From: Isoptericola dokdonensis DS-3
GTDB lineage: Bacteria; Actinomycetota; Actinomycetes; Actinomycetales; Cellulomonadaceae
DNA: 64,000 nt
Assembly (NCBI RefSeq): GCF_001636295.1
Contig: NZ_CP014209.1
Coordinates: forward strand, 3,038,001-3,102,000
Direction: 5' to 3'
The notes below the pieces were generated by a model. The model did not search any database and was not told the DNA's origin. It was given only the letters and a program-made list of their open reading frames with translations. A program made the translations under genes and the position numbers. Shown here piece after piece: positions 34,728 through 44,903 of the stretch. Numbering within the stretch: the stretch's first letter is position 1; each line of letters starts with the position of its first letter.

Positions 34728-34768
34728 CACAGGACCCCTGGCCCACCCCCGAGGCCGGGGGTCCTGTG
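34728..34768 (+). terminator. Terminator of the subtilase/FG-GAP operon
   Basis: Arms CACAGGACCCC (34728-34738) and GGGGTCCTGTG (34758-34768) are perfect over 11 bp, 33 bases after the FG-GAP stop. Confidence 0.75.
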
Positions 34769-34790
34769 CTCTGGGCTACTGTTCGACGTC

Positions 34791-37700
34791 ATGACCGCAC
34801 GGCCCGCCACCGGCGCGGCGCCCGGAGGTCCCTCCCCGGCGCCGCTCCTGCGCCTGCACCTCCTGGGCGGGTTCCGCGTCACCCGTGACGGCGGCCCCGA
34901 GCTGCCGGAGCGGTGGCCGCGGCCCGGCGCACGAGCCCTGGTCAAGCTGCTCGCCGTGGTGCCCGACCACCGCCTGCACCGCGAGCAGGCCATCGACGTG
35001 TGCTGGCCCGACGCCGACCCCTCGGCGGCCGTGGGAAGCCTGCGCGTCGCGCTGCACGCGGCCCGGCATGCCATCGAGCCCGAGCTCGCCCCGCGGGCGG
35101 CGTCGTCGTACCTGGTGGCGGACGGCGCCCTGCTCCGCCTCGACCCGCAGCGCGTGTGGATCGACGCCGACCACGCCGAGGAGGTCGCGCTGGCCGCGCT
35201 CGCCGGCGGGTCCGCCGCCGACCTCGCCGCGGCGCTCGAGGAGTTCGTCGGTGAGCTGCTGCCCGAGGACCGGTACGCCACCTGGGCACAGGCCCGCCGC
35301 GACCGGCTCGGAGCGTTGCGCGACCAGGTGCGGCTCGCGCTCGCGGCCGCCCACCTGCGCGCCGGGGACCTCGCGTCCGCGGTCGCCCGCGCCGAGCAGG
35401 TGCTCGCCGACCACCCGGCGGAGGAGCCCGCCCACCAGGTGCTCATCGAGGCGTACCTCCGCCAGGGCCTGCGCCGCCGCGCCGTGTACCAGTACCACGC
35501 GTGCCGGGAGGCGCTCGACGCTGAGCTCGGCGTCCGGCCGGGCCCCGAGACGGAGCGGCTCCACGGGCTCGCGCTGGCGGCCGCGCCGGTCGGGGCACCG
35601 TCCGCCACGACGCCCCTGCCGGCACCGCTGCGGGCACCCGATCCCTCCCCGCTGCGCGGCCGGGACACCGCCGTGGACCGGCTCGGCGAACCCGCCGGAC
35701 CGCCCGTCCGGGTGCTGTCGGGCGAGCCCGGCGTCGGCAAGACCCGGCTCGTCACCGAGGTGGCGCGGCGTGCGGCCGCCGACGGCGCGACGGTCCTGTG
35801 GGGAGGGGGGCACGAGGCCGAGGGGCACACGCCCTACGGGGCGTTCGCGGAAGCCCTCGACGGCTGGCTGGCCGAGCAGGACGCCACCGCGCGCGCCCGG
35901 GTCGGGGCGGAGCACCCCGAGCTCGCCGCGCTCCTGCCGTCGCTCGGCCGGACCGACGCCGTCCGGCGCAGCCCGGAGGAGGAGCGCGACCGGCTCTTCC
36001 GCGCCACCGCGGCCCTGCTGGACGACCTCGCGTCCGTCCGCCCCGTGCTCGTCGTGCTGGACGACCTGCACGCCGCCGACGCGGGCTCGTTCCAGCTGCT
36101 CGGCCACCTCGCACGGCACGCCTCCCGCAACGCCGGCCGGCTGCGGTTCCTCGTCACCCTGCGCGAGGAGGAGCTGCCCGAGGGTGACGCCCGCCGGACG
36201 GGGATGCTGTCCCTCGCCCGCGCCGGGCTCGCCGTCGAGGAGGAGGTCGCGCGCCTCGACCGGGACGCCTGCCTGGCCGTCGCCGCCGACGTGACCGGGC
36301 CTGCCGGCGGCGACCCCGACCACCTCGCGCGGGTGTGGGAGCTCTCGCTCGGCAACCCGCTGTTCGCCGCCGAGCTCGCCAGGGCCGGCGGCCGGGACGA
36401 CGTGCCCGGCACGCCGGGCAGCGGCACCGAGACGGAACCCGGCGACGCCGGCGCGACCCCCGCCGGGGTCCGGCGCGTCGTCGCGGAACGGCTGGGACGG
36501 CTCGACGGCGACGCCCGCCGCGTCGTCGAGGCCCTCGCGGTCGCCGGCGCCGACGCCGCGCTCACCGAGGTGCTCGACGTCGCCGCGTCCGGGCTGCACC
36601 CGCCGCTCACCGGAGCGGCCGCCGCCGACGCGGTGGAGCGCGCGCTCGCCGCCGCGGTCGTCGAGGAACGGGCCGTCGTCGTCGGCGGGCGCACCGAGAC
36701 CGGGCTCGCGTTCCGGCACCCGCTCGTGCGCCTCACCTGCTACGAGCGCCTCAGCGGCGTCCGGCGGCGGCTGCTCCACGCGGCGTACGCCCGCACCGTG
36801 CTGCGCCGCCGGCCCGACGACGTGGACACCCTCGCCGGGCACCTCGCCCGCGCCGACGACCCCCGCGCCGCCGAGTACCTGCGCCGGGCCGCGGAACGCG
36901 CCGCCGCGCTGTACGCCAACGACACCGCCGACCGCTACTACCGCGACCTCGTCGCCCGCCTCGACGCCGACGCCGCGCGGGCCCGGCTGGACCACGCGCA
37001 GGTGCTGCGCCGCATGGGGCAGTTCGACCAGGCCGCCGACGTGCTGCGACCCGCGCTCGCCGAGCTCTCCCGGCGGGGCGACGACGACGGCGCGGTCCTC
37101 GCCGCGGCCCGCCTCGCCGAGATGGTCGTCCGCACGGGCGACCTCGACCACGGCCGCCAGGTGCTGGACCGGTACGCGCCCGCGGCCGGGACCGCGCCCG
37201 AGCCCGCCACCGCGCACCACCTGTCCCGTTCGGCCCTGGAGAACAAGCAGGGTCGGTACGGCGCCGCGCTCGCGGCGGCGGACCGGGCGCTCGCGGCCGC
37301 CCGGGGCGTACCGGGCGCACCCGGTGTCGGGCTCGTCGCCCGCGCCCACGCGCAGCGGGCGACCAACCTCGGCCTGTCCGGGCGGGTCGACGAGGCCCAG
37401 GCGGCGGCCGCGCAGGCGCTGCCGCGGGCCGAGGAGTTCGGCGACCCCACGCTGCTCGGCAGCGTGCTGTCCACCTGCCGGGAGAACGCCCGCCGCGCCG
37501 GGCGGCTCACCGAGGCCGTGCGGATCGGGCGCCGGGCCCTCGACCTGGTGGCCGGATCGGGCGACCCGGTGTCCGCGGCGTTCGAGCGCGCCAACCTCGC
37601 CGAGCTGCACCTGCTCCTCGGCGAGGTCGACGTCGCCCGCACGCTCGCCGAGGAGGCCGTGACCGGGGCCGAGGGCGAGGCGGGCTGGATCCTGCCGTAC

Positions 37701-37874
37701 GCGCTGATCGCCCTCGGCCGGGTCCGGGCCGCGACCGGTGACCCGGACGACGCGGCGCGCCTGTACGGGCGGGCCGCGGAGTCCGCCGAGCGGCTCGCCG
37801 ACCGGCAGGCCCAGCGCGAGGCGAGCGCCGCCCTCTCCGGCCTGGACCGCCCGTCGGTCGAGCCGCCCGGCTGA
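34791..37874 (+). CDS. SARP/AfsR-type transcriptional regulator: BTAD, NTPase, TPR
   Basis: A 1027-residue cytoplasmic regulator. The N-terminus carries a winged-helix of the SARP type ([16 protein letters not shown], then [20 protein letters not shown]). A BTAD helical domain extends to about residue 265 ([36 protein letters not shown]). The NTPase has Walker [11 protein letters not shown] near 311-320 and Walker [15 protein letters not shown]-like repeats fill the last 450 residues. A C-terminal LuxR helix-turn-helix is absent, so DNA binding must be N-terminal. Such proteins often control secondary metabolism, but no biosynthetic cluster lies here and the target is unknown. Confidence 0.88.
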   Translation: MTARPATGAAPGGPSPAPLLRLHLLGGFRVTRDGGPELPERWPRPGARALVKLLAVVPDHRLHREQAIDVCWPDADPSAAVGSLRVALHAARHAIEPELAPRAASSYLVADGALLRLDPQRVWIDADHAEEVALAALAGGSAADLAAALEEFVGELLPEDRYATWAQARRDRLGALRDQVRLALAAAHLRAGDLASAVARAEQVLADHPAEEPAHQVLIEAYLRQGLRRRAVYQYHACREALDAELGVRPGPETERLHGLALAAAPVGAPSATTPLPAPLRAPDPSPLRGRDTAVDRLGEPAGPPVRVLSGEPGVGKTRLVTEVARRAAADGATVLWGGGHEAEGHTPYGAFAEALDGWLAEQDATARARVGAEHPELAALLPSLGRTDAVRRSPEEERDRLFRATAALLDDLASVRPVLVVLDDLHAADAGSFQLLGHLARHASRNAGRLRFLVTLREEELPEGDARRTGMLSLARAGLAVEEEVARLDRDACLAVAADVTGPAGGDPDHLARVWELSLGNPLFAAELARAGGRDDVPGTPGSGTETEPGDAGATPAGVRRVVAERLGRLDGDARRVVEALAVAGADAALTEVLDVAASGLHPPLTGAAAADAVERALAAAVVEERAVVVGGRTETGLAFRHPLVRLTCYERLSGVRRRLLHAAYARTVLRRRPDDVDTLAGHLARADDPRAAEYLRRAAERAAALYANDTADRYYRDLVARLDADAARARLDHAQVLRRMGQFDQAADVLRPALAELSRRGDDDGAVLAAARLAEMVVRTGDLDHGRQVLDRYAPAAGTAPEPATAHHLSRSALENKQGRYGAALAAADRALAAARGVPGAPGVGLVARAHAQRATNLGLSGRVDEAQAAAAQALPRAEEFGDPTLLGSVLSTCRENARRAGRLTEAVRIGRRALDLVAGSGDPVSAAFERANLAELHLLLGEVDVARTLAEEAVTGAEGEAGWILPYALIALGRVRAATGDPDDAARLYGRAAESAERLADRQAQREASAALSGLDRPSVEPPG

Positions 37875-38013
37875 CGGCGCCACGGCCGGGCCCGCGCCGA
37901 CGTGCGGCACGCCACGTCGAGAACAGGCCCGGAACCGGCCGGAACGCGCCCGAGCGCGGCCCCGGCGGGGGACACTGGGAGACAGCAACCTCTGCCGAGA
38001 CAAGGAGTTCACC

Positions 38014-38940
38014 GTGCCGCAGGGAACAGTCCGATGGTTCGACACCGACCGAGGGTTCGGTTTCATCGACCTCGGGAACGGGGCCGACGACCTGTTCGTC
38101 CACGCGTCCGAGATCGTCGGCGACGACGGTCCCAAGCAGCTCCGCGAGGGGCAGTCCGTCGAGTTCGAGGTGGGCGAGGGCGACCGCGGCCCGCAGGCGC
38201 GTCGCGTCCGGGTCACGGGTGACCTGGCCGCCGGCGCACCCGTGGGCGTGCTCGGCACCGTCGCCTGGTACGAGCCGGCCAAGGGCTACGGCTTCGCCAC
38301 GACCGAGGACGGTCGCGAGATCTTCGTGCACAGCTCCGCCATCGTCACCGGCGGCGTGATCGTGGAGGGCCAGCGGGTGGCGTTCCTCGTCGTCGACGGC
38401 GAGAAGGGGCCGCAGGCGGACAACCTGCTGCCGCTCGCGGCGGAGGCCGCCCGTCCGGCGTCGGACGGCGCCGACGGCACCGTGACCTGGTACGACGACG
38501 CCAAGGGCTTCGGGTTCATCGCCCCCGACGCGGGCAGCGAGGACGTCTTCGTGCACGTCAAGGCGCTCGGCCGGGGCACGACCGAGCTCGCCGAGGGCGC
38601 CCGCGTGTCGTTCGACGTCGTCGCCGGCGACAAGGGGCCGAACGCCCGCAACGTGCAGGTCGTCGGCGGACACCGCGGCGCACGCGGGGGCGCGGACCGC
38701 GGCCGGTCGGGCCGTCCCGGGGCGTCCGGCGGGCCGGTGCGCGGCGGCGAGGGCACCGTCTCGCGCTACGACGAGGACCGCGGCTTCGGCTTCATCACCC
38801 CCGACGCCGGGGGTGACGACCTGTTCGTGCACGTCTCGGTCGTGCGGGGTTCCGAGGTCCTGGAGGAGGGCGACCGCGTCCGCTTCAAGGTGCGCCAGAG
38901 CGACCGGGGGCCGCAGGCCGACGGTGTCGAGATCGTGTGA
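38014..38940 (+). CDS. Four-domain cold-shock protein
   Basis: A 308-residue protein of four tandem cold-shock (OB-fold) domains. Each carries RNP1- and RNP2-like motifs: [58 protein letters not shown] and [19 protein letters not shown]. Domains lie at about 1-68, 75-140, 150-215 and 242-308. An Arg/Gly-rich linker ([20 protein letters not shown]) precedes the last. Typical bacterial Csp is a single domain of about 67-70 residues. GTG 38014 is fixed by AAGGAG at 38002-38007. It likely binds single-stranded RNA or DNA cooperatively. It sits just upstream of the dnaK operon, separated by the HAIR promoter region. Confidence 0.88.
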   Translation: MPQGTVRWFDTDRGFGFIDLGNGADDLFVHASEIVGDDGPKQLREGQSVEFEVGEGDRGPQARRVRVTGDLAAGAPVGVLGTVAWYEPAKGYGFATTEDGREIFVHSSAIVTGGVIVEGQRVAFLVVDGEKGPQADNLLPLAAEAARPASDGADGTVTWYDDAKGFGFIAPDAGSEDVFVHVKALGRGTTELAEGARVSFDVVAGDKGPNARNVQVVGGHRGARGGADRGRSGRPGASGGPVRGGEGTVSRYDEDRGFGFITPDAGGDDLFVHVSVVRGSEVLEEGDRVRFKVRQSDRGPQADGVEIV

Positions 38941-39004
38941 GCCGGCGATCGCTCAGGGCGAACCGGTGCCTCCGCCTGGGGGAATAGCCGCGTCGGGTCC
39001 GAGG

Positions 39005-39087
39005 TTGAGCCATGCAGACTCAACTTTGGGCCCGTCCGGCTGGACACCTCCGGATCGGCGTCCTAGGTTGAGTGCAGACGACTCAAC
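39005..39087 (+). promoter_or_regulatory. dnaK promoter with two HAIR operators for HspR
   Basis: TGGACA (39041-39046), a 17-bp spacer and TAGGTT (39064-39069) form a good promoter. HAIR-1 at 39005-39023 is TTGAGC-N7-ACTCAA and HAIR-2 at 39068-39086 is TTGAGT-N7-ACTCAA. Both match the HspR consensus CTTGAGT-N7-ACTCAAG. HAIR-2 begins in the -10 box, so HspR binding there should block initiation. hspR itself is the last gene of the operon, giving negative feedback. Confidence 0.9.
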
Positions 39088-39110
39088 CCCGATCACGAAG
39101 GAGCGCCAAC

Positions 39111-40978
<1,868 letters not shown>

Positions 40979-40982
<4 letters not shown>

Positions 40983-41617
40983 CGGCCGGCGAGTCGCAGG
41001 GCACCCCCGAGCAGCCCGAGGGCGGCTCGGGGGACTCCCCCTTCCACTTCACGGACAAGCGCAAGGTCGACCCGACCACCGGTGCCCCCCGCGAGGGTGG
41101 CACCGGGTCGGACGGCCCGTCGGGCGAGCCCGCCGACCCGCTGGACGCGCTCGACTTCGAGCCGTCGGTCGAGGCCGTCGAGGACTCCGAGCTGCTGGCC
41201 GCCAAGGCCGAGGCCGCGGAGCACCTCGACGCCCTCCAGCGGGAGCGGGCGAGCTTCACGAACTACCGCAACCGGGCGCTGCGCGACCAGGAGGCCGCGC
41301 GGACGCGGGGCACCCAGGACGTGCTCGCCGCCCTGCTGCCGGTGCTCGACGACATCGAGCGGGCCAAGGCCCACGCCGAGCTGTCGGGCCCGATGGCGGC
41401 GATCGCGGAGAAGCTGGACGCGTCCCTCGCCAAGTTCGGCGTGGAGCGGTTCGGCACGGTCGGCGAGGAGTTCGACCCGACGGTGCACGAGGCGCTCATG
41501 CACTCGACCGACGCGGACGCCGAGGCCACCACGGTGAACCTCGTCGTCGAGCCGGGCTACCGGATCGGCGACAAGATCGTCCGGGCGGCCCGGGTCGGGG
41601 TCGTCGGACCCGAGTGA
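40979..41617 (+). CDS. grpE: Nucleotide exchange factor GrpE
   Basis: A 212-residue GrpE. A disordered acidic N-terminus of about 75 residues precedes the dimerisation helix ([20 protein letters not shown], then [19 protein letters not shown]). The C-terminal beta domain has the signature around [20 protein letters not shown] and [23 protein letters not shown] 40979 overlaps the dnaK stop (GTGA), so translation is coupled. It releases ADP from DnaK. Confidence 0.97.
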
Positions 41618-41621
41618 GGAT

Positions 41622-41704
41622 GTCGGTGCTGCGGGGCCCTGTGCGCTCGAATGATTCGCTCGTTCCTCGCTCGGCTCTCGCGAACAGGGCCCCGCACCAC
41701 CGAC
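41622..41704 (+). promoter_or_regulatory. Intercistronic hairpin between grpE and dnaJ
   Basis: Arms 41622-41642 and 41684-41704 are 21 bp with one mismatch (core GCGGGGCCCTGT), enclosing a 41-nt loop that includes CGAATGATTCG. It starts five bases after the grpE stop, in the only large gap inside the operon. It could attenuate transcription or protect the dnaK-grpE message, so that dnaJ and hspR are made in lower amounts (inference). Confidence 0.6.
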
Positions 41705-41757
41705 CACGAGCCCGGCGCCGCCCGCGCCGGGCGCAGTAGGAGACGAAAAGAGGCGTC

Positions 41758-42762
41758 GTGACCGGTCAGGACTGGATGGAGAAGGACTTCTACGCTGCGC
41801 TGGGCGTCTCCAAGGACGCCGACCAGGCGGAGATCAAGAAGGCGTACCGCAAGCTGGCGCGCCAGTTCCACCCTGACCAGAACCAGGGCGACCCGAAGGC
41901 CGAGGCGCGCTTCAAGGAGATCGGCGAGGCGTACTCGGTGCTGTCGGACGCCGAGCAGAAGCAGCAGTACGACGCGATCCGCTCGATGGCGGGTGGCGGT
42001 GCCCGCTTCGCCGGTGGTCCGGGCGGCGGCCCGGCGGGGTTCGAGGACGTCTTCGGCTCCATGTTCGGCGGCGGGGCACCTCCGGGGCGTGCCGGCGGAC
42101 CCGGGGGACCGCGCGTGCAGTACCAGCAGACGGGCGGCTTCGAGGACATCCTCGGGCAGATGTTCGGCGGCGGTGCCGGACGGCGCCCGGCCGGGTTCGG
42201 CGGGCCGCAGCAGCAGCGCGGTGCCGACATCGAGCACAAGGCCTCGCTGTCGTTCCGGGCCGCCGTGCAGGGCACGACGGTCGATCTGACGGTCGACGGC
42301 CGGGACATGACGGCCCGCATCCCCGCGGGGGTGCACGACGGGCAGCGGATCCGCCTGCGAGGCAAGGGCCGCCCCGGTGTGAACGGGGGCCCGGCGGGCG
42401 ACCTGATGATCCGCATCCAGGTGGAGCCGCACCCCGTGTTCTCGATGGACGGCGACAACCTCCGCATGACGCTCCCGGTGACGTTCGCCGAGGCGGCGCT
42501 CGGCACCACCGTCGAGGTGCCCACCCTCGCGGGCGAGACGGTGCGCCTCAAGGTGCCCGGTGGGACGCCGTCGGGCCGGGTGCTGCGGCTCAAGGGCCGC
42601 GGCCTGGCCACGGCGAAGCACACCGGCGACCTGCTGGTCACGGTGCAGGTCGTGGTCCCGCAGAAGCTGAGCCGCGTCGCGAAGAAGGCGCTGGAGGAGT
42701 TCGCCGCCGTGTCGGACGGCGAGGACGTGCGCGCCGGACTGGCTGCCCGCGCCGCGCAGTAG
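41758..42762 (+). CDS. dnaJ: DnaJ-family co-chaperone lacking the zinc-finger domain
   Basis: A 334-residue type II J-protein (CbpA-like architecture). The J domain at about 7-75 has the HPD motif in ARQFHPDQN. A long Gly/Phe-rich region (about 75-155, with GSMFGGG and GQMFGGG) leads straight into the C-terminal substrate domains (VDLTVDGRDMTARIPAGVHD, then FAEAALGTTVEVPTLAGETV). None of the four CXXCXGXG zinc repeats of classical DnaJ is present. It stimulates DnaK ATPase. Start is GTG 41758 after AAAAGAGG. A second, zinc-containing DnaJ is probably encoded elsewhere, as is common in actinobacteria. Confidence 0.93.
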   Translation: MTGQDWMEKDFYAALGVSKDADQAEIKKAYRKLARQFHPDQNQGDPKAEARFKEIGEAYSVLSDAEQKQQYDAIRSMAGGGARFAGGPGGGPAGFEDVFGSMFGGGAPPGRAGGPGGPRVQYQQTGGFEDILGQMFGGGAGRRPAGFGGPQQQRGADIEHKASLSFRAAVQGTTVDLTVDGRDMTARIPAGVHDGQRIRLRGKGRPGVNGGPAGDLMIRIQVEPHPVFSMDGDNLRMTLPVTFAEAALGTTVEVPTLAGETVRLKVPGGTPSGRVLRLKGRGLATAKHTGDLLVTVQVVVPQKLSRVAKKALEEFAAVSDGEDVRAGLAARAAQ

Positions 42763-42833
42763 CCGGCGTCGGCGGCGTCCGCCCTGGTGGTGGGTGCCGC
42801 CGACGGTAGCCTTCGGGCCGGGAGGAGGTCGTG

Positions 42834-43286
42834 ATGGTCACCGACGACGCACCCGTGCTGACGGTCTCGCAGGCCGCGCAGCTCGCGGGCATGCACCCGC
42901 AGACGCTGCGGCAGTACGACCGGCTGGGGCTCGTGGTGCCGCGGCGCACCCGCGGGCGCGGCCGCCGCTACTCGCGCCGCGACGTCGCACGCCTGCTGGA
43001 GGTGCAGCGCCTCGCGCAGGAGGACGGCGTCAACCTGGCGGGCATCAAGCGGATCCTCGAGCTGGAGCAGCACGTGACCGTGCTCGAGCAACGGTTGCAC
43101 GACCTCGCCCGGATGCTCGCGGAGCGTGAGCACGCGAGCGGTCGGGTGTTCACGGCGGGCTCCGGCGGCGACGTCGTCGCGATGCCGCTGGGTCGCCGTG
43201 TGCGCCGCACGGACCTGCGGGTGGACGTGCAGACGCACCAGGAGAGCGGTGCGCTCGTGCTGTGGCGTCCGCATCCGCGAGGCTGA
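42834..43286 (+). CDS. hspR: MerR-family heat-shock repressor HspR
   Basis: A 150-residue repressor. The MerR-type helix-turn-helix covers about 9-75 (LTVSQAAQLAGMHPQTLRQY, then GRRYSRRDVARLLEVQRLAQ). A coiled coil (LELEQHVTVLEQRLHDLARM) follows. GGAGGAGG at 42821-42828 favours ATG 42834; GTG 42831 is also possible. It binds HAIR sites, two of which lie before dnaK, and in Streptomyces uses DnaK as co-repressor. The His/Asp-containing C-terminus is longer than the minimal HspR. Confidence 0.95.
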   Translation: MVTDDAPVLTVSQAAQLAGMHPQTLRQYDRLGLVVPRRTRGRGRRYSRRDVARLLEVQRLAQEDGVNLAGIKRILELEQHVTVLEQRLHDLARMLAEREHASGRVFTAGSGGDVVAMPLGRRVRRTDLRVDVQTHQESGALVLWRPHPRG

Positions 43287-43290
43287 GCTT

Positions 43291-43312
43291 TAGGAAACAC
43301 GGCTGTTTCCTA
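43291..43312. terminator. Hairpin TAGGAAACA-CGGC-TGTTTCCTA after hspR
   Basis: A perfect 9-bp inverted repeat with a 4-nt loop lies five bases after the hspR stop and is followed by pyrimidine-rich sequence. It lies at the start of an unusually AT-rich stretch. Terminator of the dnaK operon is the simplest reading; an operator for the next gene is possible. Confidence 0.55.
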
Positions 43313-43373
43313 TTCCTTCCACCATTCGGCAAGGCTCTCCTTATTTTTACTCGGGTCGAATTCTTTGGTGGCC

Positions 43374-43412
43374 AGAATGCGAATTCGCTCCTATGATCGA
43401 GAGATCAGAGCG
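43374..43412 (+). promoter_or_regulatory. Promoter and palindromes upstream of the DUF1540 gene
   Basis: TATGAT at 43392-43397 is a strong -10 box. TGGCCA at 43369-43374 with 17-bp spacing is a modest -35. The palindrome GCGAATTCGC (43379-43388) lies in the spacer, and GATC-GAGA-GATC follows at the start site. The stretch 43287-43400 is much richer in A and T than anything else in the window. Confidence 0.6.
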
Positions 43413-43439
43413 AGGCGCGACGGCCGACGAGGAGCTGAC

Positions 43440-43748
43440 ATGACGACCCTGATGGAGATGCCCGAGGTCACCGAGTGCTCGATGGACGGGTGCGGTTACA
43501 ACCACGACCACGACTGTCACGCGGGCGCCGTCACCATCGGTGGCGTCCCCGGTGACGCCGCCTGCGCGACCTTCATCCCGCTCGGCACCAAGGGTGGGCT
43601 CGACAAGGTCGTCGCCCACGTCGGCGCCTGCCAGCGCGTCGACTGCGTCCACAACGAGCACCTGGAGTGCGGGGCGTCCGCGATCCGCGTCGGTGCCGGC
43701 CCGCAGGACGAGGGCCACGCCGACTGCCTCACGTTCCAGAGCACCTGA
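43440..43748 (+). CDS. DUF1540 Cys-rich protein
   Basis: A 102-residue protein with two DUF1540-like Cys repeats. The first is ECSMDGCGYNHDHDCHAGAV ending DAACATF, the second ACQRVDCVHNEHLECGASAI ending HADCLTF. The eight Cys plus His residues suggest metal binding. DUF1540 has no firmly established function. ATG 43440 has GAGGAG nine bases upstream. It has its own strong promoter and a strong terminator, so it is probably a highly expressed monocistronic gene. Confidence 0.88.
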   Translation: MTTLMEMPEVTECSMDGCGYNHDHDCHAGAVTIGGVPGDAACATFIPLGTKGGLDKVVAHVGACQRVDCVHNEHLECGASAIRVGAGPQDEGHADCLTFQST

Positions 43749-43782
43749 GCCCCGCCGGCCCACAGCGGCCGACGGAACCCCC

Positions 43783-43820
43783 CGACGGGCCCGGACGGAT
43801 CCCTCCGTCCGGGCCCGTCG
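43783..43820. terminator. Strong terminator after the DUF1540 gene
   Basis: Perfect 17-bp arms CGACGGGCCCGGACGGA (43783-43799) and its complement (43804-43820) enclose the loop TCCC. It lies 34 bases beyond the stop, between convergent genes. Confidence 0.85.
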
Positions 43821-43870
43821 TCGTCCCGGGGAGCTCGCCCGGCGCCGTCGTTCCTCCGGCGTCACGGTCT

Positions 43871-43956
43871 GATGCGTGAGGTGGTGCAGCGCGGGGCGTG
43901 GCCGCGCCGTCGCACCTCCCGCGTGACAGGTGGATGCGTGAGGTGGTGCAGCGCGG
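43871..43956. repeat. 24-bp direct repeat pair with GATGCGTGAGG core
   Basis: GATGCGTGAGGTGGTGCAGC followed by GCGG occurs identically at 43871-43894 and 43933-43956, 62 bp apart. An inverted relative (GCACCTCCCGCGTGAC) lies between them. Related GATGCGTGAGG or GATGCCTGAGG copies occur at 20570 and 56580, also intergenic. Confidence 0.75.
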
Positions 43957-43965
43957 CGGGTGGAG

Positions 43966-44727
43966 TCAGCGGCGCAGGTGCTGGAGCAGGTCCACGGCCG
44001 CCGCGTGCGACGACGGTAGCCGCTCCAACCAGACCCGCACCGGGCGGCGCAGGGTGCCGGCGACGCCGAGGATCTGCGCGTTGCGCTCGATGATGCGCCG
44101 GACGGACTGGGACAGCCGGGCGACGTCGGGCGAACGCTCGCACAGGACGGCGAAGACGCCGTCGCTCAGCGAGGCCATGGGGTGCCCGCTGCCGAACACC
44201 TGGTCGAGGGTGCGGCCGACGGAGGCGGCGCGGGCCATGCGCTGCCAGGCGTCGAGGTCGTCGACGGCGACGTCGACGACGACGAGGCAGTGGGTCTCGG
44301 ACACGGGCAGCGCAGCACCGGTGGCGCGCCCGTAGGTCTCCCGCAGACGCTCGCCGAGGTAGTCGACCGTCGGCAGCCCGGTGGCGGGGTCGCGGACGCC
44401 GGACAGCGTGGGTTCCCGCTCGCGGCCCTGGACCCAGCCGAGCGCCGCGCCGCGCACGACGTCGACGTCGACGGGCGCTCCGACGGCGCGGTAGAGGCAG
44501 GCGACGTCCTCGAGGGTCTCGTCCAGACCGATGCCGGCCGACGAGCGCGCGACGCCGAGCCGGTGCGCGGGCGCCTCGGGGGAGCGGCCGTCCGCGACAG
44601 CCTCGACGACGGCGTCCACCGCCGGGTGGTACCAGTCACCCGGGCGGAGCCAGACGTCGGTGAGGCTCGCGGTGCGCCAGCGCTCGCGCGTGTCGACGGC
44701 CCATGCGCCGCCGGTCGGCATGGTCAT
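43966..44727 (-). CDS. Degenerate GGDEF-like domain protein
   Basis: A 253-residue soluble protein. Residues from about 130 begin with VRDPATGLPTVDYLGERL, the classic opening of a diguanylate cyclase GGDEF domain (DPXTGLXNR). Where the catalytic GGDEF loop should be, the sequence reads ASLSDGVFAVL, so cyclase activity is unlikely. The N-terminal half is helical with no recognised domain. Start ATG 44727 follows GAGGGAGG. It is divergent from the ECF fusion gene and may share its control region. It may act as a binding or scaffold protein, which is inference. Confidence 0.65.
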   Translation of the reverse strand: MTMPTGGAWAVDTRERWRTASLTDVWLRPGDWYHPAVDAVVEAVADGRSPEAPAHRLGVARSSAGIGLDETLEDVACLYRAVGAPVDVDVVRGAALGWVQGREREPTLSGVRDPATGLPTVDYLGERLRETYGRATGAALPVSETHCLVVVDVAVDDLDAWQRMARAASVGRTLDQVFGSGHPMASLSDGVFAVLCERSPDVARLSQSVRRIIERNAQILGVAGTLRRPVRVWLERLPSSHAAAVDLLQHLRR

Positions 44728-44771
44728 GCTGGAGAGACCTCCCTCTGCCACGTTCATGACGCGGTTTCGGC

Positions 44772-44841
44772 GGGTGAAAACGTGCCAAGGGTGTTTCACC
44801 CGCCCGCGCCCTGTTCCGGCTTGGGGCGCTCCCCGTAGAGT
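44772..44841. promoter_or_regulatory. Divergent control region of GGDEF-like and ECF-fusion genes
   Basis: GGGTGAAA (44772-44779) and TTTCACCC (44794-44801) form an 8-bp inverted repeat with a 14-bp centre. A -10-like TAGAGT lies at 44836-44841, toward the plus-strand gene. A related GGGTGAAAAAGT stands upstream of the LPxTG gene near 51295. Either a repressor site or overlapping divergent promoters are possible. Confidence 0.45.
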
Positions 44842-44903
44842 AACGCTGACCCGTGCCCGACGCGGCCCGGGCTTTTCCGAGAGTGGGACGAAGCGGGGCC
44901 GAC

